DNA of 47,962 bases, taken from the NCBI GenBank assembly GCA_016874975.1, contig VGSQ01000011.1, forward strand, positions 1 to 47,962, written 5' to 3'. The translations under genes and the position numbers were made by a program. This stretch comes from Deltaproteobacteria bacterium (lineage in GTDB: Bacteria > Desulfobacterota > Desulfobaccia > Desulfobaccales > 0-14-0-80-60-11). A model generated the notes under the pieces. That model was not told the DNA's origin and made no database searches. It saw only the letters and a program-made list of their open reading frames with translations. How positions within the stretch are numbered: the stretch's first letter is position 1; each line of letters starts with the position of its first letter. Shown piece by piece: positions 17,299 through 27,339 of this stretch.

Positions 17299-19046
17299 TC
17301 CGGGACCATTTTCGCGTGCTGGTGATGGACCTGGCCGCCGGCAAGGGCAAGGTGGTGCGGGTGGACGGCCGGGATGAGGTGGCGGGCGGCAGCGGCCTGG
17401 GGGCCCTCCTGTTCGCCAAATACGGCCGGATTGATAAGCCCTGGGACGACCCGGAGCAGCCGGTCATCTTCACCATCGGCCCCCTGACCGGCTATTTTCC
17501 CCTGATGAGCAAGACGGTGGCGGCCTTCAAATCGCCCTATCACGACCAGTATGCCGAAAGCCACGCGGGCGGGCGTTCGGCCCTGGCGCTGAAATTCGCC
17601 GACCTGGACGCCCTGGTGCTCACCGGCAAAGCGCCCCGCCCCTCGGCCCTGGTGGTGGGCTCCCGACACCTGGAGCTGAAAGAGGTGCACTACCTCTGGG
17701 GCAAGGATATCCAGGAAAGCGGCAAGCTCCTGCGCCGCATGTTCAAAGGCTCGGGCCACCGCAGCATCCTGCGCATCGGCCCCGCGGGGGAGAATAAAAG
17801 CGCCATGGCCGGCATCAACGTGGACACCTACCGCCATTTCGGTCGGCTGGGAGGCGGCGCGGCCCTGGGGGCCAAGAATATAAAGGCCGTAGTCATCATC
17901 GGCGACGGCAGCTTCCCCCTCATGGAAGGGAAGGACTACCCCCGGCTCTTTCAGGCGGTGTACGAAAAACTCACCGCCACCGACATGATGCAGAAATACC
18001 ACAACCTGGGCACCCCGGTGAACGTGGCGGTCTTGAATAAACTGAAGGCCCTGCCCTGGCGCAACCTCCAAGCTACCTCTGACGAAAACGCCCACGGCAT
18101 CAGCGGCGAGCGGTTCGCCGAGACCGCGCTCCTGCGCAACGCGGCCTGCGCCGGCTGCCCGGTGGGCTGCATCCACATCGGCTTTTCCCGGGAGCGGTTC
18201 CAGACTGACCACCGCTTCTTTTACCGCCAGGTCTCCTACGACCACGAGCCCATCTTCGCGGCGGGCTCCATGCTGGGGGTGACCGACTGCTTTGCCGTCC
18301 TGGACATCCTGGATGTGGTGGAACAGATGGGCCTGGACGTCATGAGCGCCGGCGTGGCCCTGGCCTGGGCCACGGAGGCTTTGGAGAAAGGCGTCATCAC
18401 CGAAAAGGAAACCCTCCTGCCCCTCAGATTCGGCGACCATAATACCTACGAAAAGGCAGTACAGCACCTGGCCTATGGCGTCAATGACTTCTACCGGCTG
18501 CTGGCCCAGGGGACGCTCAAGGCCGCGGCCCATTACGGCGGCGCGGATTTTGCCTGCGTATTGGGACAGGAAATGGCGGGCTACGCCACCGGCGAGGTCT
18601 TTTTCGCCTCCCAGGCCCTGGGCTTTCGCCACTCCCACCTGGACGCGGGGGGCTATGCCTATGACCAGAAGCACGATGACCAGGACGTGGGCAAGGCCGT
18701 GGAGTTTCTGGTTACCGATGAGGCAAGCCGAGCCTTTCTCACCTCCATGGTGGCCTGCCTCTTCGCCCGGGGGGTGTACACCGATGAGCTCCTGGCGGAA
18801 TGCCTGCAGGTGGTGGGCTACGGCGCCCTGGCGGGCAGCATTGACGCGGTTTCCCGGCGCATCCAGCAACTGCGCTGGCAGACCCGGCTGGCCACGGGGT
18901 TTGACCCCGCGGCGGTGTCCATCCCCAAGCGTTTCACGGAAGTGGTCACCTGGAAGGGCAAGGTGGACGGCGAATTTCTGGCGGTTTTGAAAAACGAATA
19001 CGCCAGGCGTATAGCAGAGATGGCCCGAAGAGAGGATCATCCCTGA
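17295..19046 (+). CDS. aor: Aldehyde ferredoxin oxidoreductase (tungsten enzyme)
   Basis: This enzyme oxidises aldehydes to carboxylic acids with ferredoxin as acceptor, or reduces acids under strongly reducing conditions, using a tungsten-bispterin centre. The 583-residue protein carries GGSGLGALLF near the N-terminus, the pterin-binding GRLGGGAALGAKN region near 180, and cluster cysteines C285, C288 and C292 (CAGCPVGC) with C488 (MVACLFARG) as the likely fourth ligand. Length is slightly below the typical about 600-620. The start codon overlaps the ferredoxin stop. The upstream acyl-CoA synthetase suggests a role in acetaldehyde/acetate balance. Closely related oxidoreductases for benzoyl-type or glyceraldehyde substrates share these motifs, so the substrate is inferred. 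Confidence 0.92.
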   Translation: MIRDHFRVLVMDLAAGKGKVVRVDGRDEVAGGSGLGALLFAKYGRIDKPWDDPEQPVIFTIGPLTGYFPLMSKTVAAFKSPYHDQYAESHAGGRSALALKFADLDALVLTGKAPRPSALVVGSRHLELKEVHYLWGKDIQESGKLLRRMFKGSGHRSILRIGPAGENKSAMAGINVDTYRHFGRLGGGAALGAKNIKAVVIIGDGSFPLMEGKDYPRLFQAVYEKLTATDMMQKYHNLGTPVNVAVLNKLKALPWRNLQATSDENAHGISGERFAETALLRNAACAGCPVGCIHIGFSRERFQTDHRFFYRQVSYDHEPIFAAGSMLGVTDCFAVLDILDVVEQMGLDVMSAGVALAWATEALEKGVITEKETLLPLRFGDHNTYEKAVQHLAYGVNDFYRLLAQGTLKAAAHYGGADFACVLGQEMAGYATGEVFFASQALGFRHSHLDAGGYAYDQKHDDQDVGKAVEFLVTDEASRAFLTSMVACLFARGVYTDELLAECLQVVGYGALAGSIDAVSRRIQQLRWQTRLATGFDPAAVSIPKRFTEVVTWKGKVDGEFLAVLKNEYARRIAEMARREDHP

Positions 19047-19161
19047 GGCGGCGACATCATCCGTATCACCCCGGATGTGCGCCTGCCGGCCATCTTTGCG
19101 GCCCGGACGGGACAGCTTTACCCGGCCATCACCCCGGCCCGGCTGGTGTCGCTGCAGCTTG
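19047..19161 (+). other. Coding-like remnant downstream of AOR
   Basis: Directly after the AOR stop, the same frame stays open and reads GGDIIRITPDVRLPAI, then FAARTGQLYPAITPARLVSL. This has the look of protein sequence but I recognise no family. The stretch ends where the MITE-like element begins (about 19162). It may be what remains of a following gene cut by that insertion. Chance cannot be excluded in such GC-rich DNA. Confidence 0.3.
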
Positions 19162-19365
19162 GTACATCGTTTCATAAATTCGGTAACGTATTCATTGAGA
19201 GGAGCGCAAAGAGTTAATTCCCACTCACCCTAACCCTCTCCCCCATCGGGGGAGAGGGAAGAAAGCAAAAACCGTCTCATTACCCCCTCTCCCCCCCCGA
19301 CGGGGGGAGAGGGCTGGGGTGAGGGGGGTCAGAGAATACGTAATCGCACTTATGAAATTGTGCAC
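19162..19365. mobile_element. MITE-like element with 24-bp terminal inverted repeats
   Basis: TTTCATAAATTCGG-TAACGTATTC at 19170-19193 and its reverse complement at 19334-19357 match at 20 of 24 positions, with some further similarity outside. Between them lie two GC-rich hairpins (CCCTCTCCCCCATCGGGGGAGAGGG at 19232-19256 and CCCCCTCTCC...GGGGGGAGAGGG near 19282-19311) and a larger ACCCTAACCCTCTCC / GAGAGGGCTGGGGTG pairing. There is no coding sequence. Size about 200 bp and structure fit a miniature inverted-repeat element mobilised by a transposase elsewhere. Clear target duplications were not found. It sits between AOR and the RND operon, where it could also end transcription. Confidence 0.6.
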
Positions 19366-19531
19366 TTAGCCATGCGCCAAAGGATTGAAAGCCGTCCGGG
19401 TGGACAGGTTTTTCCAGCCGTTTCCTCATGGTGGGAGGGCGCACCCGCCATAAATGACCTGACACCCGAGGGCGGATGTCCTACAATTCTTCCGCGGCAT
19501 TACCACATTTTTCCTTTTGGGGTATCCCGGC
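19366..19531. other. Intergenic region before the RND operon
   Basis: About 165 bases with no gene. It presumably holds the promoter of the efflux operon, but I see no confident -35/-10 pair and no repressor gene (for example TetR or MarR) next to it, so control of the pump is not visible here. Confidence 0.3.
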
Positions 19532-20725
19532 ATGAATGTTCATTGTACCTGGCAAGGTTCAGCACGGTCCTTGGTCATGGGCGCGGCGTTGGTTCTGACC
19601 CTGCTTCTGGTTGTCGGCTGTCATGAGCAGAAGGCCGCCGCGCCCGTGGCGCCGGTGGTGGAGGTGGCGGAGGTGGTGCGGCAGGACGTGCCTATCTACC
19701 GGGAGTGGGTGGGGAGCACGGACGGCCTGGTGAACGCCAAGATCAACGCCCAGGTGCAGGGGTATCTCATCAAACAGCTTTACCAGGAGGGCTCTCTGGT
19801 CAAAAAGGGGCAGGTGCTCTTCGAGATCGACCCCCGCACCTTCCAGGCGGCGTTGGCCCAGGCCAAGGGCCAGTTGGCCGTGAACGAGGGTCAACTGTAC
19901 ACCGCCAAGGCCAACCTGGAGAAGATCCGGCCCCTGGCGGCGGTGAACGCGGTGAGCAAGAAGGACCTGGACGACGCCATCGGCCGGGAGGCCTCGGCTC
20001 GGGCCGCGGTGCAGGCCGCCCAGGCCGCGGTGCAAAAGGCCCAGATCGATCTCAGCTTTACCAAAATCACCTCCCCCATTGACGGCATCGCCGGCATCGC
20101 CAAGGCCCAGTTGGGCGACCTGGTGGGCCAGCCCGGCGGTTCGGAGCTCACCACCGTGTCCACCCTGGACCCCATCAAGGTCTACATCCCCATCAGCGAG
20201 CAGGAATACCTGCGCTTCAGCCGCGAGGCCGAGGCCAAAGGGCAGTCGGGCCCCGAAGAGTCCAACCTGGAACTCATCCTGGCCGACGGCACCACCTTCC
20301 CCCACAAGGGCCGGGTCTCCTTTGCGGACCGCCAGGTGGACGAACGCACCGGCACCATCAAGGTGGCGGCCATCTTTCCCAATCCCGGCAACCTGCTGCG
20401 GCCCGGCCAGTTCGCCAAGGTGCGGGCCCTGATCGAGACGCAGAAAGGGGCCCTGCTGGCCCCCCAGCGGGCCGTGACGGAGATCCAGGGGCGCTACCAG
20501 GTGGGGGTGGTCACTCCGGAGAACAAGGTGGACCTGCGCTGGGTCAAGGTGGGCGAACGCACCGGCTCCCTGTGGGTGGTGACGGAGGGTCTGGGTGCCG
20601 GCGAGCGGGTGATCGTGGAGGGCCTCCAGAAGGTGAAGGCCGGCATGACCGTCACCGTCAAGCCCTTCCAGGAAGCGCCGCCCGCCGGCAAGACCCCGGC
20701 CCCGGCAGAGAAGCAGGCGAGGTAG
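19532..20725 (+). CDS. RND efflux periplasmic adaptor (MFP) lipoprotein
   Basis: This is the membrane-fusion protein that links the inner-membrane pump to the outer-membrane channel (AcrA/MexA type). From ATG 19532 it has 397 residues, with a lipoprotein signal ending at LLVVGC (lipidated Cys30). A split lipoyl domain follows (VQGYLIKQLYQEGSLVKKGQ and the matching SFTKITSPIDGIAG), around a coiled-coil hairpin (about 105-160). A beta-barrel and a membrane-proximal domain (VVTEGLGAGERVIVEGLQKV) complete it. A TTG start five codons earlier is possible but has no better ribosome site. The permease and channel genes follow at once, so the operon encodes a complete tripartite pump. The substrate range is not readable from the sequence. 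Confidence 0.93.
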   Translation: MNVHCTWQGSARSLVMGAALVLTLLLVVGCHEQKAAAPVAPVVEVAEVVRQDVPIYREWVGSTDGLVNAKINAQVQGYLIKQLYQEGSLVKKGQVLFEIDPRTFQAALAQAKGQLAVNEGQLYTAKANLEKIRPLAAVNAVSKKDLDDAIGREASARAAVQAAQAAVQKAQIDLSFTKITSPIDGIAGIAKAQLGDLVGQPGGSELTTVSTLDPIKVYIPISEQEYLRFSREAEAKGQSGPEESNLELILADGTTFPHKGRVSFADRQVDERTGTIKVAAIFPNPGNLLRPGQFAKVRALIETQKGALLAPQRAVTEIQGRYQVGVVTPENKVDLRWVKVGERTGSLWVVTEGLGAGERVIVEGLQKVKAGMTVTVKPFQEAPPAGKTPAPAEKQAR

Positions 20726-20731
20726 GGGGCC

Positions 20732-23700
20732 ATGGCGCGCTTCTTCATCAACCGCCCCATCGTGGCCATCGTCATCTCCATCGTCATGGTGATCGTGGGG
20801 GTGGTGGCCCTGCTCAGCCTGCCCGTGGCCCAATATCCCGACATCGTGCCCCCGGAAATCTTCGTCAACACCACCTACGTGGGCGCCGACGCCCTGACGG
20901 TGGAGCAGTCCGTGGCCACGCCCATCGAGCAGCAGATGAGCGGCGTGGACAACATGAATTACATGTACTCCTTGAACGCCAACAGCGGCGAGCTCAAGCT
21001 GTACGTCAACTTCGACGTCAAGACGGACCCCAACATCGACCAGGTGCTCACCCAGATGCGGGAGTCCCAGGCCGAATCCCAGCTTCCCGCGGACGTGCGC
21101 AATTTCGGCATCACGGTGAAGAAATCCACGGCCGCGCCCCTGCTGGTGGTGGGCCTCATCTCCCCCAACGGCGCCTACGACGCCACCTTTCTGGCCAATT
21201 ATTCCTATATCAACCTGAACGACCAGCTCACCCGGGTGCCCGGCATCGCCAGCGTCACCGTGTTCGGCGCCGGCCAGTACGCCATGCGCTTCTGGGTCCG
21301 GCCCGACCAGTTGGCCAAGCTCAACATCACCATCCCGGAGATCGTGGAGGCCATCCAGAAGCAGAACACGGTGAACCCCTCGGGCCAGGTGGGGGCGGAG
21401 CCGGCCCCGCCGGGCCAGGAATACACCTACGCCATCCGCTCCCAGGGGCGCCTGGAAAATCCCGAGGAATTTGCCCAGATCGTGCTCCGGGCCAACCCGG
21501 ACGGGTCGCTGGTGCGCCTCAAGGACGTGGCCCGCATTGAGCTGGGGTCCCAGACCTATGCCATCCAGGGGCGTCTGAACGGCAAGGCCGCCGCAATCCT
21601 GGCCCTGTATCAGCTGCCGGGCACCAACGCCATCGCCGCGGTGGACGGCGCCAAAAAGCTCATGGAGCAGGCCAAAAAGTCCTTCCCGCCGGACATGGAC
21701 TACGTCATCGCCCTGGACACCACCCAGGCGGTGCGGGAGGGCCTGAAGGAAATCGTCCACACCCTCTTTGAAGCCCTCATTCTCGTCATTCTGGTGGTCT
21801 TCATCTTTCTCCAGGGCTGGCGGGCCACCCTGATTCCGGCCCTGGCCGTGCCCGTGTCCCTCATCGGCACCTTCGCCCTTTTCCCCCTTATCGGCTTTTC
21901 CATCAACACCATCGCCCTCATGGGGCTGGTGCTGGCCATCGGCCTGGTGGTGGACGACGCCATCGTGGTGGTGGAGGCGGTGGAGCACCACATCGAGGAC
22001 GGGCTCTCCCCTAAAGACGCGACCATCAAGGCCATGGAGGAGGTCTCGGGGCCGGTGGTGGCCATCGCCCTGGTGCTTTCCGCGGTCTTCCTGCCCACCA
22101 TTTTCATTCCGGGGATCACCGGGCGGCTTTACCAGCAGTTCGCCATCACCATCGCCATCAGCGTGCTCATTTCCGCCTTCAACGCCCTGACCCTGTCGCC
22201 GGCCCTGGCCGCCATGATCCTGAAGCCCAAGAGAGAGGCCAGGGGCTTGCTGACCGGCTTCTATCGCTGGTTCAACCGCGTCTTCGGCCGGGCCACCAGC
22301 GGCTATGTGCGGTGGTGCGGGGTCTTTATCAGAAAGGCCGGCCTGAGCCTCCTCTTTCTGCTCCTGGTGACGGGCGGCCTCGGCCTGCTGGGCAGCCGCA
22401 TCCCCGGCGGCTTCCTGCCGGAAGAAGACCAGGGCTATCTCTATGCCGGGGTGCAACTGCCCGACGCCTCCTCCCTGCAGCGCACCAGCGAGGTCTGCCG
22501 CCAGATTGAGGACCTCATGATGCAAACGCCGGGGATTGAGTACGTCACCAGCGTCGTCGGCTACAGCATGCTCTCCGGCGTCACCAACACCTACAGCGGC
22601 TTTTTCTTCGTGACCCTCAAGCCCTGGCACGAACGGAAAAAGCCGGAGGAGAAGTACGAAGCCATCATGGCCGGCCTCAATAAAAAGCTGGCCCAACTCC
22701 CCCAGGGCGTCGCCTTCGCCTTTTCGCCGCCGGCCATTCCCGGCATCGGCACCGCAGGCGGGGTAACCTTCATCCTGGAGGACCGGGCCGGCAAGGATAT
22801 TCCCTATCTCTGGGAGAATACGCAAAAATTCCTGGCCGCGGCCCGGACACGGCCGGAGCTGGCCCGGGTCACCACCACCTTCGTGCCCACGGTGCCCCAG
22901 ATCTTCGTCAAGGTGGAGCGGGACAAGGTGCTGAAGCAGGGCGTGGACATCGGCGAGGTCTACCGGGTGCTGCAGGCCTTCATGGGCGGCTATTTCGTCA
23001 ACTACTTCAACCGCTTCGGCCGCCAGTGGCAGGTGTACGTGCAGGCCGAAGGGGAATTCCGCACCAACGCCGAGCAGTTGGGCCAGTTCTATGTGCGCAA
23101 CAGCAAGGGGGACGCGGTGCCGTTGAGCGCCCTCACCAGTCTGGAGCAGCGCTCGGGGCCGGAGTTCACCATGCGCTACAACCTCTATCGCGCCGTGCAG
23201 ATCAATGCCGTCACCGCGCCGGGGTACAGCTCTTCCCAGGGTATGAAGGCCCTGGAAGCGGTGTTCCAGGAAACCATGCCCGCGGAGATGGGCTACGATT
23301 ACCTGGGCATGTCCTTCCAGGAGAAGAAGGCCCAGGAGGGCGTGCCCGCCTGGGTCATCTTCGCCCTGTCGCTGACCTTCGTCTTTCTCATCCTGGCGGC
23401 CCAGTACGAGAGCTGGTCGCTGCCCTTCAGCGTGCTGCTGGGCACGCCCATTGCCGTCTTCGGGGCCTTTCTGGGCATCTGGATGCGCAGCATGGAGCTG
23501 AACCTCTACGCCCAGATCGGCCTGGTGATGCTCATCGGCCTGGCCGCCAAGAACGCCATCCTCATCGTGGAATTCGCCAAGATGGAATACGAGAAAGGCA
23601 AGGAGATTGCCGACGCGGCCCTGGAGGGGGCGCGCCTGAGGCTCCGGCCCATCCTCATGACCAGCTTCGCCTTCATCCTGGGCTGCGTGCCCCTGGCCCT

Positions 23701-23905
23701 GGCCTCGGGCTCCGGCGCCATCGCCCGAAAAGTCATGGGCACCGCGGTCATCGGCGGCATGCTGGCGGCCACCGTCATCGCCATTTTCCTTATCCCGGTG
23801 ACCTTCTACGTGGTGGAGAAACTTTCCCACCGGCCGGGGAAAGAGCACCTGCCCGCCGAGGCGACGCCGGCCAATCCAGACCACGCCCACGGAGAGAAGC
23901 CATGA
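20732..23905 (+). CDS. RND multidrug efflux permease (HAE1 family)
   Basis: This proton-driven inner-membrane pump of the AcrB/MexB type has 1057 residues, the family norm. It starts [10 protein letters not shown] and has two homologous halves, each with one transmembrane helix, a large periplasmic porter/docking loop and five or more further helices. The proton-relay residues are present: D408-D409 in [12 protein letters not shown] (helix 4) and K940 in [13 protein letters not shown] (helix 10). The motif pattern and absence of heavy-metal signature residues favour hydrophobic-drug export over CusA-like metal transport. AGGTAGGGGG precedes ATG 20732. The gene begins six bases after the adaptor stop and overlaps the start of the channel gene. 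Confidence 0.95.
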   Translation: MARFFINRPIVAIVISIVMVIVGVVALLSLPVAQYPDIVPPEIFVNTTYVGADALTVEQSVATPIEQQMSGVDNMNYMYSLNANSGELKLYVNFDVKTDPNIDQVLTQMRESQAESQLPADVRNFGITVKKSTAAPLLVVGLISPNGAYDATFLANYSYINLNDQLTRVPGIASVTVFGAGQYAMRFWVRPDQLAKLNITIPEIVEAIQKQNTVNPSGQVGAEPAPPGQEYTYAIRSQGRLENPEEFAQIVLRANPDGSLVRLKDVARIELGSQTYAIQGRLNGKAAAILALYQLPGTNAIAAVDGAKKLMEQAKKSFPPDMDYVIALDTTQAVREGLKEIVHTLFEALILVILVVFIFLQGWRATLIPALAVPVSLIGTFALFPLIGFSINTIALMGLVLAIGLVVDDAIVVVEAVEHHIEDGLSPKDATIKAMEEVSGPVVAIALVLSAVFLPTIFIPGITGRLYQQFAITIAISVLISAFNALTLSPALAAMILKPKREARGLLTGFYRWFNRVFGRATSGYVRWCGVFIRKAGLSLLFLLLVTGGLGLLGSRIPGGFLPEEDQGYLYAGVQLPDASSLQRTSEVCRQIEDLMMQTPGIEYVTSVVGYSMLSGVTNTYSGFFFVTLKPWHERKKPEEKYEAIMAGLNKKLAQLPQGVAFAFSPPAIPGIGTAGGVTFILEDRAGKDIPYLWENTQKFLAAARTRPELARVTTTFVPTVPQIFVKVERDKVLKQGVDIGEVYRVLQAFMGGYFVNYFNRFGRQWQVYVQAEGEFRTNAEQLGQFYVRNSKGDAVPLSALTSLEQRSGPEFTMRYNLYRAVQINAVTAPGYSSSQGMKALEAVFQETMPAEMGYDYLGMSFQEKKAQEGVPAWVIFALSLTFVFLILAAQYESWSLPFSVLLGTPIAVFGAFLGIWMRSMELNLYAQIGLVMLIGLAAKNAILIVEFAKMEYEKGKEIADAALEGARLRLRPILMTSFAFILGCVPLALASGSGAIARKVMGTAVIGGMLAATVIAIFLIPVTFYVVEKLSHRPGKEHLPAEATPANPDHAHGEKP

Positions 23906-25335
23906 AGACCTGCTCAGCCCTGCTCCTGGCCCTGCTGTTGGCGGGCGGCTGCCTGGTGGGCCCCAACTATGAGCGCCCCGAATACCCCAGCCCGGAAAAA
24001 TTCCGGGGCGAAGGACCGGGCGTTCCCACCCAGCCGGCCGACGCCTCCTTCGGGGAGCTCAAATGGTTCGAGGTCTTCAAGGACGAAAAACTCCAGGAGC
24101 TCATCCGCATCGCCCTCATCGAAAACTACGACGTCCAGAAGGCGGCGCAGCGGATCCTCCAGGCCCGGGAGCAGGTGGTCATCGCCCGCTCGCCCATCTT
24201 CCCCGCCCTGGATGCCTCGGGGGCGATGGAGAGCGTGCGCACCTCGGAGCGCGGCTTCACGCCGGGCATACCCCGCACCGACCGGGTGGTGGGCCTGCTC
24301 TTCGGCAACCTTGCCTGGGAAATTGACTTTTTCGGACGCATCCGCCGGGCCACGGAGGCGGCCCGGGCCGAACTGCTGGCCACGGAAGAAAGCCGCCGGG
24401 TGGTCATCCAGACCCTGGTCACGGACCTGGCCCGGGCCTACATCGAACTGCGCTCCCTGGACCTGCAGCTCGAGATCAGCAAGCGCACCGTCAAGACCCG
24501 GGAGGAATCGTTAAAGCTGGTGAAAGCCCGCTTCGACTACGGCTGGGACTCCCTGACACCGGTGCTCATGACGGAAAACCTGCTCTACGGCGCCCGGTCC
24601 GTGGTGCCTGACCTGGAGCGGGCCATCGAACAGAAGGAGAACCAGATCAGCGTGCTGCTGGGCCGCAACCCGGGGCCCATTGCCCGGGGCAAATCCCTGG
24701 TGCAGCAGAACCTGGAGGTCAGCGTGCCCCCGGGCCTGCCCTCCACGCTGCTGGAGCGGCGGCCGGACATCCGCTTTGCCGAGCAATTGCTGGTGGCGGC
24801 CAACGCCAGGATCGGCGAGGCCAAGGCCCTGCTCTACCCCAACATCCGCCTGACCGGCAGCGCCGGCTGGGAGACCGCGGCCCTGAAACACCTGTTCACC
24901 GGCCCGGCCAGCTTCTGGGACATCGCCCTGCCGTCCGTGACCCAGCCCCTTTTCACCGGCGGCCGCCTGCGGGCGGGGGTGCGGTCCGCCGAGGCCAGGA
25001 CCCAGGAGGCGATGCTGGCCTATAAACAGGCGGTGCAGCAGTCTTTCCAGGACGTGTCCGACGCCCTGGTGGCGGTGCGCAAGCTCAAAGAGGTGCGCCA
25101 GGAGGCGGAAAAGCAGACCGCGGCCCTGGCCAAACAGACCGACCTGGCCAACCAGCGCTACTTCGGCGGGGTGACGCCGTACCTGGAGGTGCTGGACTCG
25201 GACCGCCAGCTCTTCGAAGCGGAACTGCGCCTCACCCAGGCCCGGGCCAACGAGCTGCTGGCCGTCATCGGCCTTTACCGGGCCCTGGGCGGCGGCTGGC
25301 AGACCGACAGCGACCCACCCGACTTACCAAAATGA
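23902..25335 (+). CDS. RND outer-membrane channel lipoprotein (NodT/OprM family)
   Basis: This is the outer-membrane factor of the tripartite pump, forming a trimeric beta-barrel with a long periplasmic helical tunnel. The 477-residue protein has a lipoprotein signal with lipobox LAGGC (Cys17) followed by LVGPNYERP, a hallmark of the NodT group. Two OEP repeats follow (about 60-260 and 275-460), including the [20 protein letters not shown] motif and a [20 protein letters not shown] segment. ATG 23902 overlaps the permease stop (ATGA), so translation is coupled. It is the third and last gene of the operon; the next gene starts 39 bp later and is unrelated in function. Confidence 0.93.
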   Translation: MKTCSALLLALLLAGGCLVGPNYERPEYPSPEKFRGEGPGVPTQPADASFGELKWFEVFKDEKLQELIRIALIENYDVQKAAQRILQAREQVVIARSPIFPALDASGAMESVRTSERGFTPGIPRTDRVVGLLFGNLAWEIDFFGRIRRATEAARAELLATEESRRVVIQTLVTDLARAYIELRSLDLQLEISKRTVKTREESLKLVKARFDYGWDSLTPVLMTENLLYGARSVVPDLERAIEQKENQISVLLGRNPGPIARGKSLVQQNLEVSVPPGLPSTLLERRPDIRFAEQLLVAANARIGEAKALLYPNIRLTGSAGWETAALKHLFTGPASFWDIALPSVTQPLFTGGRLRAGVRSAEARTQEAMLAYKQAVQQSFQDVSDALVAVRKLKEVRQEAEKQTAALAKQTDLANQRYFGGVTPYLEVLDSDRQLFEAELRLTQARANELLAVIGLYRALGGGWQTDSDPPDLPK

Positions 25336-25374
25336 ATGGCATACCTCACAGGTCAGCGGAAAGGAGAGGCGCAG

Positions 25375-25899
25375 ATGTTTAAAGAAGAACGGGACGAAAG
25401 TCAATTTGCCTGGAGCATGCTGGGCGATATCGCCGAAGGCCGCCCCAATCTCGGCCCCATGGTGCACGTGGCCGTGTATCGCCTGATGCAGTTTACCCTG
25501 CGCGATCTCCTCATCCGGGATTACGGGGTCGAGAAGGCCGACCGGATCTTCTTCGAAGCCGGCAAGAAAGCCGGTGAGGAGTACTGCGCCAACGTGCTCA
25601 CCGAAAAGAGCGACCTGACCGGCTTCTTCGCCGATATCCAGCGCACCATGAAGGAGTTGGGCATCGGCATCTTCCGGGTCGAATCGGCTGATTACGACAA
25701 GGGCTCCTTCGTCGTCACCGTGGCCGAGGATCTGGACTGCTCGGGCATCCCCGTGTGCGCCGAAGAAGTGTGCATCTACGACGAGGGCTTTATCGCCGGC
25801 CTCCTGCTTGCTTACACGGGCAAAGACTTTCATGTCAAGGAAGTGGACTGCTGGGGCTCCGGGGGGCGGGTCTGCCGCTTTACCGTCGCCCCCAAATGA
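25375..25899 (+). CDS. V4R-domain (4-vinyl reductase-type) sensor protein
   Basis: This is a 174-residue single-domain cytoplasmic protein of the V4R group, a small-molecule-binding fold found in BchJ-like proteins and in sensory proteins. An N-terminal helical part (about 1-60) contains RLMQFTLRDLLIRDYG. The V4R core (about 85-174) has conserved-looking cysteines (DCSGIPVCAEEVC, VKEVDCWGSGGRVC) and the usual EGFIAGLL segment. AGGAGAGG lies before ATG 25375; an in-frame ATG 13 codons earlier lacks a good site. The nucleotidyl cyclase gene starts nine bases after its stop, so it is probably the sensor input for that cyclase. The ligand is unknown; the cysteines could hold zinc or respond to redox. 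Confidence 0.82.
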   Translation: MFKEERDESQFAWSMLGDIAEGRPNLGPMVHVAVYRLMQFTLRDLLIRDYGVEKADRIFFEAGKKAGEEYCANVLTEKSDLTGFFADIQRTMKELGIGIFRVESADYDKGSFVVTVAEDLDCSGIPVCAEEVCIYDEGFIAGLLLAYTGKDFHVKEVDCWGSGGRVCRFTVAPK

Positions 25900-25908
25900 G
25901 GCGTTGCC

Positions 25909-27339
25909 ATGCTCTCGGTGGCCGAGGAACTGATTGACCGCATCACCGCAACCATGCATTACCTGCGCACGGGGAAGGCGCCTCCGGCGATCCCCATTCC
26001 GGAGGACCTCCCGGACAACGAAATCCGCCAGCTCATCACCTTTGTGAACCGCTTCCTGGCGGAGTTTGCCATTTACAGCGAAGCCATGGCGCAGCTCGCC
26101 CAGGGAGAGCTGAACACTCCCCCGATGATGAGCAAGATGGCCGTGGTTCATTCCTTCAAGGCCCTCCAGTCCAACCTCAAGCACCTCACCTGGAAAACCC
26201 AACAGATCGCCGCCGGGGACCTGGAGCAGAAGGTGGACTTCATGGGGGACTTCTCTACCGCCTTCAACCGCATGACCCAGCAACTGAAGGACTCCCATGA
26301 GCAACTGGTGGACCTGAACCGGCAGTTGGAACGCCGCAACCGGTTCATCCGCGAGACCTTCGGCCGTTACACCAGCGACGATATTGTGGGGGTGCTCCTC
26401 GATATGCCCGAAGGGCTGAAACTGGGCGGGGAAAAACGCCTCGTCACCCTGCTCATGTCGGATTTGCGCGGCTTCACCGCCCTGGTGGGGCGCCTGGAGC
26501 CCACCGTGGTGGTGTCCCTGTTGAACCATTACCTCTCGGCCATGGTGGAGGTCATCCACCGCCATGGCGGCACCATCGATGAGATCATCGGCGACGCCAT
26601 CTTCGTGCTCTTCGGCGCTCCCCTGGTGATGCCGGATGCGGCCCGACGCGCCGTCTGCTGCGCTCTCGAGATGCAACAGGCCATGCGTGAGGTGAATGCC
26701 TACAACCTCGACAAAGGCTGGCCGGAGATCGAGATGGGGATGGCGCTGCACACCGGTGAGGTGGTGGTGGGCAATATCGGCTCCACCAAACGCTCGAAAT
26801 ATGGGGTGGTGGGCCAGGCAGTCAACCTGACGGCCCGCATCGAGAGCTTTACCGTGGGCGGGCAGGTGCTGGTCTCCCCCACCCTGATGGAGGCCGCCGG
26901 CCCGGGTCTCATCCTGGGGGAGGAGATCGCGGTGCACGCCAAGGGCATGCGGGAGGCCCTGGCATGTCGCGAGCTGCTGGGCCATCAGGACCACCCGGAG
27001 CTCTCCCTGGCCGAGGAGGACGCGGGGTTGCTCACTCTCGCGGACCCCTTGCCGCTTTCCTATGCCATCCTGGCCGGCAAGCAACTGGAGGGGCAGATGC
27101 AGTCCGGGGCGCTCCTGGCCATCTCCCCCCGCCAGGCGGTGGTGGCCGCCGCCGCTCCTTTGCCGCCCCATGCGAACCTCATGCTCCGCCTGCACGTGGC
27201 GGCCGCCGGAGAGGACCCCCCCGAGGGCTACGCCAAAGTCCTGCGCCCCACCGATGAACCGGCCAGCCACTATCTTATCCACTTCACCTCGGTCGCGCCT
27301 GCTCTGCAGGCACTATTATATCGCCTGAAAATCAGGTGA
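25909..27339 (+). CDS. Class III adenylate/guanylate cyclase with HAMP
   Basis: The protein is 476 residues, with no transmembrane segment. An N-terminal helical region and HAMP-like linker (about 60-130, IAAGDLEQKVDFMGDFSTAF) lead into a short coiled coil. A class III nucleotidyl cyclase domain (about 175-355) and a C-terminal beta-rich domain (about 385-476), possibly PilZ-like, follow. Metal-binding D185 (MSDLRGF) and D229 (EIIGDAIF) are present, as are the transition-state pair N306 and R310 (VNLTAR). The position that contacts the base in well-studied cyclases (Asp or Thr after the tyrosine) is glycine here (KYGVVG), a variant I recall from other deltaproteobacterial cyclases, so cAMP versus cGMP is open. 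The V4R gene is nine bases upstream. Confidence 0.88.
   Translation: MLSVAEELIDRITATMHYLRTGKAPPAIPIPEDLPDNEIRQLITFVNRFLAEFAIYSEAMAQLAQGELNTPPMMSKMAVVHSFKALQSNLKHLTWKTQQIAAGDLEQKVDFMGDFSTAFNRMTQQLKDSHEQLVDLNRQLERRNRFIRETFGRYTSDDIVGVLLDMPEGLKLGGEKRLVTLLMSDLRGFTALVGRLEPTVVVSLLNHYLSAMVEVIHRHGGTIDEIIGDAIFVLFGAPLVMPDAARRAVCCALEMQQAMREVNAYNLDKGWPEIEMGMALHTGEVVVGNIGSTKRSKYGVVGQAVNLTARIESFTVGGQVLVSPTLMEAAGPGLILGEEIAVHAKGMREALACRELLGHQDHPELSLAEEDAGLLTLADPLPLSYAILAGKQLEGQMQSGALLAISPRQAVVAAAAPLPPHANLMLRLHVAAAGEDPPEGYAKVLRPTDEPASHYLIHFTSVAPALQALLYRLKIR

Noticed and set aside
19224-19325. Possible CRISPR-like repeats (CCCTCTCCCC and inverse).
   Set aside because: These are two hairpins in one small element, not regular direct repeats with spacers.
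19559-23890. Very long open frame on the minus strand opposite the RND genes (about 1440 codons).
   Set aside because: It lies antisense to strongly recognisable adaptor and permease genes, and its histidine/glycine-rich translation is the usual shadow of GC-rich codons.
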